This document shows positions 1-7,573 of a stretch of DNA of 7,820 nucleotides, piece after piece (within the stretch, counting starts at the first letter, position 1; each line of letters starts with the position of its first letter). The stretch is taken from the NCBI GenBank assembly GCA_007121695.1, contig SKKC01000431.1:1-7820 (forward strand), written 5' to 3'. The notes beneath the pieces are model-generated. The model worked only from the letters and a program-made list of their open reading frames with translations, was not told the origin of the DNA and searched no databases. The position numbers and the translations under genes are program-made. This stretch comes from Spirochaetales bacterium (GTDB taxonomy: Bacteria > Spirochaetota > Spirochaetia > DSM-27196 > SKKC01).

Positions 1-815
1 GGCGCCCGAAACGTAAGATCTCCGCCTCCGGCCTTCAGGTTCTCGAGCGCGTGCTGAATCTTACGCAGGGCGTACTTGACGTTGGAGCCGAGCAGCCGGG
101 CGACAAGAAACACCAGAATGACCGTAGCGATCGAAAGCGAAACGGCCTCTGCCGCGCTGAGGTTCATGGTATAGCCGGACAGCGCGGTCGCGGCTTCGAA
201 CGCGAGCAGAAAGCCGACGGGGTACGCAGCGGTCACGAAAATGCCCAGCGGGATCTTGAACCGCAGCCGGTCCTGATGGATTCGCTCGCCGGCAACGCGC
301 GCGCGCTGTATCTGCTCGTTGTCGCGCAGGGGCATCGTGTGTTCGATCGCGAGAAAATAGGCTATGACCGCGCTCATGGCACCGTTGAGCGTACTTGCTG
401 CCAGGATAAACGCGATGGAACCGGCATCGAGTACGCCAATACGCGAGTAGGGGACCAGCACTATGACGTTTACAAAGACAACCCAGCGCAGAAGCATGAT
501 CACCGCGTCGAACACCGGATAATTGAATACGGAGCGCCGGATGTCCGGGATGTACCCGGGGGTGGCAGCGGCACCTTCGCCCGAAGCGGATGCGAAGTGT
601 CTTCGGATCGGTCGGGTGCGAACAAGTCGTGCGGCAAGAGACAGCACGAATGCCGCGCTTCCGCCTCCTCCCACTAATGACCAGAACAGGGCAGGATCAG
701 CAGAGACGAAGTCGAAGCTCTGATAGAGAAACAGAACAAATGGCGGTACGACCACGACATAGGTAATTATTTCCTCTACTATGGTAAGACGGGTAAACCA
801 GCGGAATCTTCTCAT
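1..815 (-). CDS. Six-helix membrane signalling protein with HAMP-like linker, N-terminal part (C-terminus off window)
   Basis: Reading the minus strand from the ATG at 815 gives 271 uninterrupted residues to the window edge, so the 3' end is missing. The protein starts MRRFRWFTRLTIVEE and has about six hydrophobic segments near residues 16-33, 43-63, 102-122, 131-156, 187-208 and 222-243. A basic cytosolic stretch (about 64-99) and a charged, Arg-rich loop (about 159-186) separate them. After the last helix, residues 244-271 form an amphipathic helix ending GGGDLTFRA, which resembles the end of a HAMP domain just before a chemotaxis-receptor or cyclase output module. I infer a membrane sensor or transducer; the output domain (methyl-accepting, adenylate/guanylate cyclase or other) is not in view. 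There is no large periplasmic domain, so sensing would be within or near the membrane. No strong ribosome-binding site precedes the ATG, so the start is moderately certain. The gene diverges from the YibE/F gene. Confidence 0.72.
   Translation of the reverse strand, partial: MRRFRWFTRLTIVEEIITYVVVVPPFVLFLYQSFDFVSADPALFWSLVGGGGSAAFVLSLAARLVRTRPIRRHFASASGEGAAATPGYIPDIRRSVFNYPVFDAVIMLLRWVVFVNVIVLVPYSRIGVLDAGSIAFILAASTLNGAMSAVIAYFLAIEHTMPLRDNEQIQRARVAGERIHQDRLRFKIPLGIFVTAAYPVGFLLAFEAATALSGYTMNLSAAEAVSLSIATVILVFLVARLLGSNVKYALRKIQHALENLKAGGGDLTFRA
754..782 (+). promoter_or_regulatory. Candidate promoter of the YibE/F operon
   Basis: ACGACA at 754-759 matches four of six bases of the sigma-70 -35 box. 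It is followed after 17 bases by TACTAT at 777-782, which matches four of six bases of the -10 box. Transcription would start near 789, leaving a leader of about 25 bases before the ATG at 814. The boxes lie inside the 5' coding part of the divergent minus-strand gene. If real, the -10 box covers the alternative ATG at 781 and excludes it as start. Both boxes are weak matches, so this is inferred from spacing and position. Confidence 0.33.
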
Positions 816-1992
816 GATGCTACTAAGAATAGTAAAAGCTCCCGGAGCACGCAACAAACGGCTTGTCATTGCGGTCGCGCTACTCGCCGGTCTGGTACCG
901 GTTACAGGTACCGCTCAGGTACAGAACCGGTTTTATCAGGCACGTGTCGTTTCCGTGCGTAATGTCGACACGGTTGCAGCCGGGGTATCAGTCGGACAGG
1001 AGGCTGTCGTCGAGTTCACCGAGGGTCCGTTTGCGGGGCGTCGGGAAACCCTGACACGGCTTTTTGCTCCAGGACGGGAGCGCGTGGACCAGCCGCTTGT
1101 CGAGGGCATGAGGCTCATCGTCCGTGTGTCCGGTCCTCCCGGCGGGGAACGTTTTCATTTTCATGATCTGGTCCGGTGGCGGGGCATAGCGGTACTCGTG
1201 AGCCTGTTTGTCGTGCTTGTCCTTGCAGTTGGTGGGCGCCAGGGTGTGCGGACACTCGCGTCGCTCGCCCTGACGGCTGCTGTGGTGTTCCTGGTTATGA
1301 TTCCGCTGTTCCGTGACGGCTTCTCTCCAGTGCTTATTGCAGGTATCAGCTCCATGAGTATCGCCGCGATCGTTCTGTTCGTGATCGGAGGGATAAACCG
1401 CAAGACCGTATCGGCCCTCGCGGGTACTGCTGCAGGGGTTCTGGTCGCCGGCGTGCTCGCCTTTTTTGTCGGAAATGCGGTGTATCTGACCGGGTTCGGG
1501 GAAGTGACGTTTTCGGCCGGTCTGGGAACGGGAGACGGACAGCTCCTTATGCTGGAAGGAGACTCGACCCCCGACATTCGAGGGCTTCTGTTCGCAGGCA
1601 TGATCGTGGGGGCGATAGGCGCGGTCACCGATGTCGGGATGTCCATTGCGTCCGCAACCCGGGAAATCCGCCTGGCGAATCCGCAGGTGAAGTTTGTTCC
1701 GCTTATCCGGTCCGCCATGGTTGTCGGGCGCGACATTATGGGGACCATGACAAACACGCTCATTCTCGCGTACGTCGGTGGATCGCTGACTCTGCTACTG
1801 GTGTTTTCGCACTACGGCGTGGGCTGGTTCCGTGTGCTCAACATGGACATAATTGCAACGGAGCTTGTGCGCGGGCTCGCTGGCTCGATAGGGCTTCTGG
1901 TGACGATTCCGGTCACAGCCTGCACCTCGGCCGTGCTCGAGACCCGTTTTTTGCCGCACTTCTTCAAAGCTGATAGGATACGGACTTCATGA
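814..1992 (+). CDS. YibE/F-family multi-pass membrane protein
   Basis: From the ATG at 814 this gives 392 residues. It begins with a basic N-terminus and a hydrophobic signal or anchor (about 17-33). A roughly 90-residue extracytoplasmic beta-rich domain follows, containing the family-like pattern VVEFTEGPFAGRRETL. Seven or so membrane helices come next (about 124-141, 146-167, 173-193, 197-225, 257-281, 309-333, 351-374). The most diagnostic parts are MIVGAIGAVTDVGMSIAS and GRDIMGTMTNTLILAYVGGS, which match the YibE/F-like family as I know it. The family's function is not established; transport is often supposed. An ATG at 781 would add 11 residues but has no ribosome-binding site and overlaps the candidate -10 box. 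The ATG at 814 has a weak GGA eight bases upstream, and the adjacent ATG at 817 is also possible. The gene opens a three-gene operon and its stop overlaps the next start as ATGA. Confidence 0.85.
   Translation: MMLLRIVKAPGARNKRLVIAVALLAGLVPVTGTAQVQNRFYQARVVSVRNVDTVAAGVSVGQEAVVEFTEGPFAGRRETLTRLFAPGRERVDQPLVEGMRLIVRVSGPPGGERFHFHDLVRWRGIAVLVSLFVVLVLAVGGRQGVRTLASLALTAAVVFLVMIPLFRDGFSPVLIAGISSMSIAAIVLFVIGGINRKTVSALAGTAAGVLVAGVLAFFVGNAVYLTGFGEVTFSAGLGTGDGQLLMLEGDSTPDIRGLLFAGMIVGAIGAVTDVGMSIASATREIRLANPQVKFVPLIRSAMVVGRDIMGTMTNTLILAYVGGSLTLLLVFSHYGVGWFRVLNMDIIATELVRGLAGSIGLLVTIPVTACTSAVLETRFLPHFFKADRIRTS
829..857 (-). promoter_or_regulatory. Candidate promoter of the divergent membrane sensor gene
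   Basis: On the minus strand, TTGTTG (complement of 852-857) is followed after exactly 17 bases by TACTAT (complement of 829-834), the same -10 hexamer proposed for the opposite promoter. Transcription would start near 822, only a few bases before the ATG at 815. The message would then be almost leaderless, which would fit the lack of a clear Shine-Dalgarno sequence there. The -35 match is poor (three of six). The site lies inside the first codons of the YibE/F gene. Confidence 0.25.
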
Positions 1993-3347
1993 GTAATACA
2001 GCAGCGACCATAATAATTGGCGGCGACGCGGCCGGGATGAGCGCCGCATCGAAGATCCGACGCGAACAGCCCGAGGAACGTATCATCGTTTTCGAGAAGG
2101 GCGAGCACACGTCCTATTCGGCCTGCGGAATGCCCTACTATGTTTCCGGAGTCGTGGAAACGTCTGAAGAGCTCATCGCTCGTACCCCGGAACAATTCCG
2201 GGAGAACATGAATATAGATGTACGTACCCGGCAGGAGGTCGTTGCGGTTGACCCTCAGACGCACACGGTGCGGGCTCGGCCGACAGGCTCCGATGCAGCT
2301 TCGGAATATGAGCTGTCCTACAAAAAGCTCCTGATCGCCACGGGAGCCTCACCGATTAGCCCGCCTGTCGATGGCATCGATGCTCCCGGAATCATGGGCT
2401 TATCGTCTCTTCAGAGCGGCATAGACATGCGGGCGGCCGTGGAACGTTCCCGGCCCGAACACGCCGTTGTCGTCGGAGGAGGGTACATTGGCCTCGAGAT
2501 GGTCGAGGCACTGCTCGAACTCGGGTGCGAGGTGACCCTCGTGGATCAGGCGCCGCAGGTCATGGCGACGCTCGACGAGGACATGGCGCAGATCGTGTCC
2601 GACTATGTGGGGTCTCTCGGAGCACGGGTGCTCCTGAACGAAGCGCTTCAGGGCTTCGAACATGACACCAGCGGTCATGTTACAGCCGTGGTTACACCGA
2701 ACCATACGCTCCGGGCCGACCTCGTAATTATGGGGCTCGGGGTGAGCCCGAACTCGGCACTGGCGAAGCAGGCAGGTCTGTCTCTTGGCGCCCGTGGCGC
2801 TGTCCGGATCAATCGCCGCATGGAGACCTCCGTCCCCGGCATATGGGCGGCAGGTGACTGCGCCGAGTCCTTTCACCGGGTCCTCGAGCGGCCCGTGCAC
2901 ATCGCGCTTGGCACGGTGGCAAACAAGCACGGCGCCATAGCCGGAGCAAACATGAGCGGGGGCTCGCTCGAGTTCCCCGGGGTGCTCGGAACTGCCATCA
3001 TGAAAGTCGGCGATCTTGAAGTCGCGCGCACCGGAGCCTCAGAGCGCGAAGCGAACGACGTCGGACTCAGGTGCCGTACCGCTGTCATTAAAAGCAGAAC
3101 GCGAGCAGGCTATTTTCCGGGCAGCGAGCGAATTCACGTGAAACTGGTGGTGAGCGAACAGGAAGGAACCATACTCGGTGGCCAGATAGTGGGCGGGCCG
3201 GGTTCGGGAAAGCGCATAGACACCATTGCCGCGGCAATTACGGGTAACCTCAGCGCCTGGGATCTGGTGAACGCAGATCTTTCCTACGCGCCGCCGTTTT
3301 CACCGGTATGGGATCCCGTGCAGACCGCCGCCCGGACGCTCGTATGA
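1989..3347 (+). CDS. CoA-disulfide reductase-like / NAD(P)H-dependent FAD oxidoreductase
   Basis: A 452-residue flavoprotein of the pyridine nucleotide-disulfide oxidoreductase superfamily. The N-terminal FAD site is IIIGGDAAGMSAAS (8-21), an Asp-containing variant of the usual glycine motif. A single redox cysteine, C46, lies in SYSACGMPYY, as in CoA-disulfide reductase and NADH oxidase, rather than a CxxxxC pair. IATGASP (116-122), the NAD(P)H fold VVGGGYIGLE (161-170) and the second FAD motif IWAAGDCAE (285-293) follow, then a C-terminal dimerisation domain. Tyr375 (AGYFPG) and Tyr433 (SYAPPFSPVWDP) are 58 residues apart, the same spacing as the active-site tyrosines 361 and 419 I recall for Staphylococcus aureus CoA-disulfide reductase. 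There is no rhodanese domain. Likely role: cytosolic reduction of CoA disulfide, related low-molecular-weight or sulfane-sulfur substrates, or oxygen. The motif does not decide between these. The start is an ATGA overlap with the YibE/F stop, with AGGA ten bases upstream. Confidence 0.85.
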   Translation: MSNTAATIIIGGDAAGMSAASKIRREQPEERIIVFEKGEHTSYSACGMPYYVSGVVETSEELIARTPEQFRENMNIDVRTRQEVVAVDPQTHTVRARPTGSDAASEYELSYKKLLIATGASPISPPVDGIDAPGIMGLSSLQSGIDMRAAVERSRPEHAVVVGGGYIGLEMVEALLELGCEVTLVDQAPQVMATLDEDMAQIVSDYVGSLGARVLLNEALQGFEHDTSGHVTAVVTPNHTLRADLVIMGLGVSPNSALAKQAGLSLGARGAVRINRRMETSVPGIWAAGDCAESFHRVLERPVHIALGTVANKHGAIAGANMSGGSLEFPGVLGTAIMKVGDLEVARTGASEREANDVGLRCRTAVIKSRTRAGYFPGSERIHVKLVVSEQEGTILGGQIVGGPGSGKRIDTIAAAITGNLSAWDLVNADLSYAPPFSPVWDPVQTAARTLV

Positions 3348-4075
3348 AACTGCTTCTGATTTCCGATATTCACAGCAATATAGAAGCCCTCGAGGCGGTG
3401 CTGGCCGCAGAGTCCGATGCGGATGCGATATACTGTGCCGGGGACCTTGTCGACTACGGCCCCTTTCCGCGCGAGGTCATTGCCCTGATTCGCGACCGGA
3501 ACATACCGTGTGTCCGCGGCAACCACGATGTGCGGGTCGTCGACTTCGCACGGAACCGGGGCGAGTGGGAGGGTCTCCCACCCGAACAACATCACTGGGT
3601 ACATCAGAACGCGAATGCGCTCGCCTCCGACGAAATATCGTTTCTGGCGGGATTACCCGAGTCCATCGAGTTTTCTTCTGACGGCCACGACTACCACATG
3701 CGGCATCACGGAGCCGAGGGGTACGAACTTATACAGCTTCTGCCGCAATTCGAGGCACACTGGAGCGGCGGGAGTTCGCCCGACCTCGACCCAGGACGGA
3801 CGGCGCGGCTCATTGTCGGGCATACCCACATTCAGGCAGTGCATTATCTTGCGTCCGACAGGCTCTGGCTGAACCCGGGAAGTGTATCGTACCGTCCGAC
3901 CCGGCAGGACATGGATATGTCGCGGGATGCGGAGTACATGACTGTTGTCGATGGTGAAATTCGTTTCCATCGACTCGCCTACGACCGCACACGGACCCGC
4001 ATGTACACGAACTCACTCACTCTGGCACCGAGCGAGAAGCAGGTGGGGTACAGGATTATCGGAACGGACGGATGA
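3344..4075 (+). CDS. Calcineurin-like metallophosphoesterase (YfcE/MJ0936-like)
   Basis: A 243-residue protein with the complete metallophosphoesterase signature. DIHSN (8-12) supplies the Asp and His metal ligands, GDLVDYGP (33-40) the bridging Asp, GNHD (59-62) the Asn and catalytic His, HHG (121-123) a further His ligand, and GHTH (159-162) the last pair. NPGSV (177-181) is typical of the small YfcE/MJ0936-type enzymes. The likely activity is a metal-dependent phosphodiesterase or phosphatase in the cytosol; the substrate cannot be read from the sequence. I chose the ATG at 3344 because the conserved first strand MKLLLISDIH begins there and because it overlaps the reductase stop as ATGA. 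The in-frame ATG at 3308 would add 12 unconserved residues. No strong ribosome-binding site is visible, so translation is probably coupled to the upstream gene. It is the last gene of the operon; its TGA touches the terminator of the convergent gene. Confidence 0.9.
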   Translation: MKLLLISDIHSNIEALEAVLAAESDADAIYCAGDLVDYGPFPREVIALIRDRNIPCVRGNHDVRVVDFARNRGEWEGLPPEQHHWVHQNANALASDEISFLAGLPESIEFSSDGHDYHMRHHGAEGYELIQLLPQFEAHWSGGSSPDLDPGRTARLIVGHTHIQAVHYLASDRLWLNPGSVSYRPTRQDMDMSRDAEYMTVVDGEIRFHRLAYDRTRTRMYTNSLTLAPSEKQVGYRIIGTDG

Positions 4076-4103
4076 AAAAAGCCGCGACTCCAAGGTCGCG
4101 GCT
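4075..4103 (-). terminator. Intrinsic terminator of the PPi-PEPCK gene
   Basis: AGCCGCGAC (4080-4088) and GTCGCGGCT (4095-4103) form a perfect 9-base-pair, GC-rich stem with the six-base loop 4089-4094. On the minus strand the stem is followed at once by six T residues (complement of 4075-4080), the classic rho-independent arrangement. It begins six bases after the PPi-PEPCK stop codon. On the plus strand the sequence after the hairpin (GTGTGTCTAT) has only scattered T residues, so it would be at best a weak terminator for the convergent operon. The T-run abuts the phosphoesterase stop codon. Confidence 0.9.
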
Positions 4104-4109
4104 GTGTGT

Positions 4110-7100
4110 CTATCCCTGATATATCTGGTCGCGACCTATGGTCCCGACAAGCTCCTTCCGATAGGCGTCCGAACGTACGCGGGCGAGTTCGTCCGTGCAG
4201 AAGTCACGAGCGTCGCGAACGAGTGCCGTGACCTCTCCGCCCTTGTTCGTGATCCGTTCGATGTACTCGAGCTCCCGTTCCAGATACGCAGCTTCGCGGG
4301 TCTGGTAGGCTTCGAGTCGTGCCTGATACCAGTCGGACGCGAGTACCGTTTCACGATCAAACATTGCCCGGAACTTCGGATCGTCTGCTTCCATGCCCTG
4401 GTAGGTACCTTCGGCCATAATATGCAGAATCGCCTGCAGCGGCGGTATGGCACCATTGACACTTCCGTCTTCAAGGTAGGCTCGGGCAACCCGTTGCTGT
4501 GTCTCGACGATGTTGTGAATGCCGTCGACATAGTCGTCGAGTCCCTGCGTTTCGGGTTTCAGCATGTCTTCATTGAACACGTTGTCCGGGGAATCGAAGA
4601 TCCGTCCGAAGAAGTCGGCCATGAATGCCTTCGTCATTCGGTACCCGAGGCGTGATCCGAGAACCTTTTTCCCCTTATGCTCGAAGTCGTCGACTTTCTC
4701 GAAGTAACCGTTCGAGATCAGGAACTCGGGGTCGCGCTCCTGTGGCTCGAGGCGGGACCAGATTTCAGGAATCAGCAGGCTTACGTCGTGATCGACGCGG
4801 TAGTTGGGTCCTATGTAGCCCGCAGCAGACGTGAAGCCTTCGTAGCCGGTGAGAATGTACGACAGGAGCGCATTGTTCAGATCGCTCGTCGGAACGAGCG
4901 CGTTGAATGGTCCCTTGGTCAGGGCTCCTTCCGACCCTGCACCGGTTGTCGACGGTGACTTGCCCGTCAGACTCGAGACAAAGTCCATGAAGAGCTCGGG
5001 AAGCTCCTGGTAGTGAATGGGTGCGTATACGGCGAGCGGCCGTATTCCCCGCTCGTGATCGGGAGGGTTGTTTCTGCGACCTGGAAGCACCGCGTTAATG
5101 GGGTGGTGCACCGGTTCCTCTGCCGCCACCTGCCGGAACAGTCGCACACCGATATCCGCGAGATAGCGCTCGATGGGAAACAGTTGTGCCGGGTCCGTCT
5201 GCAGATAGCGCGGGTTTTTCGACGGCGCGCCTTCGAAGATCCTCGGTTTGGAGGAGACCGTGAAGAAACTGCAGTCATCATCTGCCTGAACCGACAGAAG
5301 CAACTCCTGCACCGGTTTCGTGTACTCGGTGAACGCAAGCGTGTCTTCGACAAAGTTGGTGATCTGTTCGCGCTTGAAGGGCTCGAAGTTTGAGACGAAT
5401 ACCGGTGGTGTCGATAGATCGTACTCCGCCTGCTTGTCATAGCCACGGTGAATCGCTTCGTCCGGTCGCTGGAAAAATCGGAACTCGCAGTTCTCGACGA
5501 ACTTGACGCTGACATCCGCGTAGTCGGGGTTGAGTCCCTTGAGCACCGACGCAGGTACCACAACGGACGCGGAGATGTCGTCTTCCCACTGCACTTTGCG
5601 CGAGGGCATGAAGTCCTGTCGCAGTTTATGCGTCCATCCCGTTCCGTCTTCCTGCAGTCCGACGCGCAGGTAACTGCCAAGAACCGGTCGGCCCATGAAT
5701 TTCAGAATATTGCCCGGGGAGCCGTTTACCACGTCTACGCTGAACTTGCTGCGCCAGTCGTCGCCCCACTCCTGCTTGTAAAACCGCTTCACAAGGAACA
5801 CCAGCGCGCGGATACGGTGCGGAATGCCGCGCAGCCACTCGTTGTAGTCGTCGGTGAACCGGGGGCTCGGAGTAAGCAGTTTGATGACCGACCCGAGGCT
5901 TCGTTTCGCGGACAGCACGGTTCTGCTGCGGCCGGGTTCGTTCGGTTTGTGCTTGTGCCGGTCGCTGTAATCGCGGGTAATGATCTGCTCGACCATATCC
6001 ATGTCATTCGTGTAGTCGGCAATTATGAGCGGCGTAAAGTGCATCGCATCGACTATGGATTTCGATATTTCCGACTTGCCGCCCCCTGAAACGGTGCAGG
6101 GTTTGTGGCAGAGGGTGCCTTCGGCCGTGGTGCCGACGAGGCGCCACGAGCCCGATTCGGGGTGCTGCTCCATGTGCACCTTGTATCCGGTGGGGTGAAT
6201 GTAGAAGTGCCCCGGAAGCACACGAAGCGACTTTGAAGACCCGTCGGGAGCCGTCCAGTCGGCTGTCTGTGTCTCGAGGTCTATCTCGGCGTCCTCGGGC
6301 AGGTAGACGATCTGAGGGTAATTCGTGTCGGTCGCGTAGCCGTCGTGCATTTCAAGACGGTCGCCCAGGTATTTTTTTATGTCGTCGAAGCGTTGTCCTT
6401 TCGTGTTGAGATACGCCGCTTCGGGGACGAACTTCATGCCCAGGCTGTACGCGGGAAAGGCGAGCGCGCCACCGGCGTGCTCCTCTTCGGCAAGCCCCAT
6501 GAGGTTGGCCGAGTAGCTTATCTGTGTTTTGACTTCCTTCTTGGAGTACCCGAAGTAGTTGTCTGCAATAAGCGTAACCATGACACCGCGTTCGTCGCGG
6601 CAGGTAATCTTGAAGGGTGTGCCGTCGTTGTACAGTTCGTCCGGTTTCTCCCAGCACATGCCGTCGTGCTTCTGTCGCTCCGTCGCATCCTGAATGTGTG
6701 GCAGCCCAAGGTCTTTCTTGTTCAGGCCCAGCAGGTGGGTTGCCAGAATAATGCAGCCGGTGTGGCCAGTCCAGTGAGCAGGGTCCAGAGCGCTGTCGTT
6801 CTCCGGCAGGTACGGGTCTCCTGCGTTTCCGAAGATCGACTCCACGAAGTCCAGATTCGAGACCAGATTTCCGGGTGCGAAAAAGCGCACTTCTGTGTAC
6901 CGGTTCCGGACTGTTCCCGTGATTTCGGGTTGCACCATGGGCTTCAGCAACAGACTGATAAAGCCCGCAGCCGGCGGGGTGAGATTCGACGTAAACGGGT
7001 AGCGGGCAAGTTCGTCGGGCGGATCAAGCGCAATTTTGAGCATGCGAAGAAAAGCGATCTTCGGAACTTCCTTCTTGTCGTGAGGTACGGGAAGTCCGCC

Positions 7101-7562
7101 TTCGGCGACGTGAAAGACGCCCTTGGTTGTGCGCCTGTCGTGCTTCGGGTTGTGCAGTACCCCCTGTTTCGTCCGGTAGCTGTGGACAATGTCGGTATGA
7201 AACTCATCTGCATCCGCGGGAAGCGAGAGTTCGCGCGCAAGGCCGTACTGGTCGAGTACAAAGGTGTTTCCCGGCAGGCGGGGCACATCGTTTTCGCTGT
7301 CGACACCCGAAAGCGTAGTATCCAGGTATTGCTGAATACGCTGATCTGCCGGCGGCAGATAGTCGTCCAGGAGTCTGTTCTTCTGACGGAAGTTCGCGAC
7401 AAGCCCGGCATTTACGAAGGCGCTCGCAGCACCTTCGATCGGCACGGTCGTCTGACCGTGCGTGGCAAGTTTCACGTTCAGGTAGCTGATAACCTGTGTA
7501 CGGTGTTCAGGATCGGTATGAGGAAAATCGATACCGAAATCTCGACGGGGAGCGGATGACAT
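4110..7562 (-). CDS. Phosphoenolpyruvate carboxykinase, pyrophosphate-dependent type (EC 4.1.1.38)
   Basis: This 1150-residue cytosolic protein is far longer than ATP- or GTP-dependent PEP carboxykinases (about 530-620) but matches the roughly 130 kDa pyrophosphate type described in Propionibacterium freudenreichii and Entamoeba. I recognise the family from long conserved blocks: HNPKHDRRTTKGVFH (137-151), FVESIFGNAGDPYLPEND (239-256), DERGVMVTLIADNYFGYSKK (323-342) running into the EVKTQISYSANL block, SGGGKSEISKS (492-502), RPDEAIHRGYDKQAEYDL (699-716), and TGKSPSTTGAGSEGALTKGP (867-886). The Gly-rich 492-502 block corresponds to the kinase-1a loop. Lys341/Lys342 and His362 (EEEH) are my candidates for the metal-binding Lys and His of other PEP carboxykinases. 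The end has an acidic, probably coiled segment and LVGTIGRD. Reaction: oxaloacetate + PPi = PEP + Pi + CO2, reversible. The ATG at 7562 is chosen for its AAGGAGG site; an in-frame ATG at 7631 would add 23 residues lying across the leader hairpins. It lies 74 bases after a dicarboxylate-type transporter gene. Confidence 0.85.
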   Translation of the reverse strand: MSSAPRRDFGIDFPHTDPEHRTQVISYLNVKLATHGQTTVPIEGAASAFVNAGLVANFRQKNRLLDDYLPPADQRIQQYLDTTLSGVDSENDVPRLPGNTFVLDQYGLARELSLPADADEFHTDIVHSYRTKQGVLHNPKHDRRTTKGVFHVAEGGLPVPHDKKEVPKIAFLRMLKIALDPPDELARYPFTSNLTPPAAGFISLLLKPMVQPEITGTVRNRYTEVRFFAPGNLVSNLDFVESIFGNAGDPYLPENDSALDPAHWTGHTGCIILATHLLGLNKKDLGLPHIQDATERQKHDGMCWEKPDELYNDGTPFKITCRDERGVMVTLIADNYFGYSKKEVKTQISYSANLMGLAEEEHAGGALAFPAYSLGMKFVPEAAYLNTKGQRFDDIKKYLGDRLEMHDGYATDTNYPQIVYLPEDAEIDLETQTADWTAPDGSSKSLRVLPGHFYIHPTGYKVHMEQHPESGSWRLVGTTAEGTLCHKPCTVSGGGKSEISKSIVDAMHFTPLIIADYTNDMDMVEQIITRDYSDRHKHKPNEPGRSRTVLSAKRSLGSVIKLLTPSPRFTDDYNEWLRGIPHRIRALVFLVKRFYKQEWGDDWRSKFSVDVVNGSPGNILKFMGRPVLGSYLRVGLQEDGTGWTHKLRQDFMPSRKVQWEDDISASVVVPASVLKGLNPDYADVSVKFVENCEFRFFQRPDEAIHRGYDKQAEYDLSTPPVFVSNFEPFKREQITNFVEDTLAFTEYTKPVQELLLSVQADDDCSFFTVSSKPRIFEGAPSKNPRYLQTDPAQLFPIERYLADIGVRLFRQVAAEEPVHHPINAVLPGRRNNPPDHERGIRPLAVYAPIHYQELPELFMDFVSSLTGKSPSTTGAGSEGALTKGPFNALVPTSDLNNALLSYILTGYEGFTSAAGYIGPNYRVDHDVSLLIPEIWSRLEPQERDPEFLISNGYFEKVDDFEHKGKKVLGSRLGYRMTKAFMADFFGRIFDSPDNVFNEDMLKPETQGLDDYVDGIHNIVETQQRVARAYLEDGSVNGAIPPLQAILHIMAEGTYQGMEADDPKFRAMFDRETVLASDWYQARLEAYQTREAAYLERELEYIERITNKGGEVTALVRDARDFCTDELARVRSDAYRKELVGTIGRDQIYQG

Positions 7563-7566
7563 AGGG

Positions 7567-7573
7567 CCTCCTT
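7567..7573 (-). promoter_or_regulatory. Strong ribosome-binding site of PPi-PEPCK
   Basis: On the minus strand AAGGAGG stands four bases before the ATG at 7562. It is the best Shine-Dalgarno sequence in the window and fixes the start at 7562, against an in-frame ATG at 7631. The upstream edge abuts the 3' arm of a small hairpin (7574-7589), which may affect ribosome access. Confidence 0.85.

Noticed and set aside
51..677. A plus-strand open frame of about 208 codons at the left end
   Set aside because: Its translation is polar and low in recognisable motifs. The opposite strand gives a coherent six-helix membrane protein ending in a HAMP-like segment.
781..813. Earlier start of the YibE/F protein at 781
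   Set aside because: There is no ribosome-binding site upstream and the ATG overlaps the candidate -10 box. It is not excluded, and homologue alignment would decide.
3308..3343. Earlier start of the metallophosphoesterase at 3308
   Set aside because: The conserved first strand begins at the ATG at 3344, which also forms an ATGA overlap with the preceding stop. The 12 extra residues are not family-like.
6345..7559. A long open frame on the plus strand opposite PPi-PEPCK (about 404 codons)
   Set aside because: It is fully antisense to a strongly recognised gene and its translation resembles no family. Long antisense frames are expected from the GC-rich third positions of the real gene.
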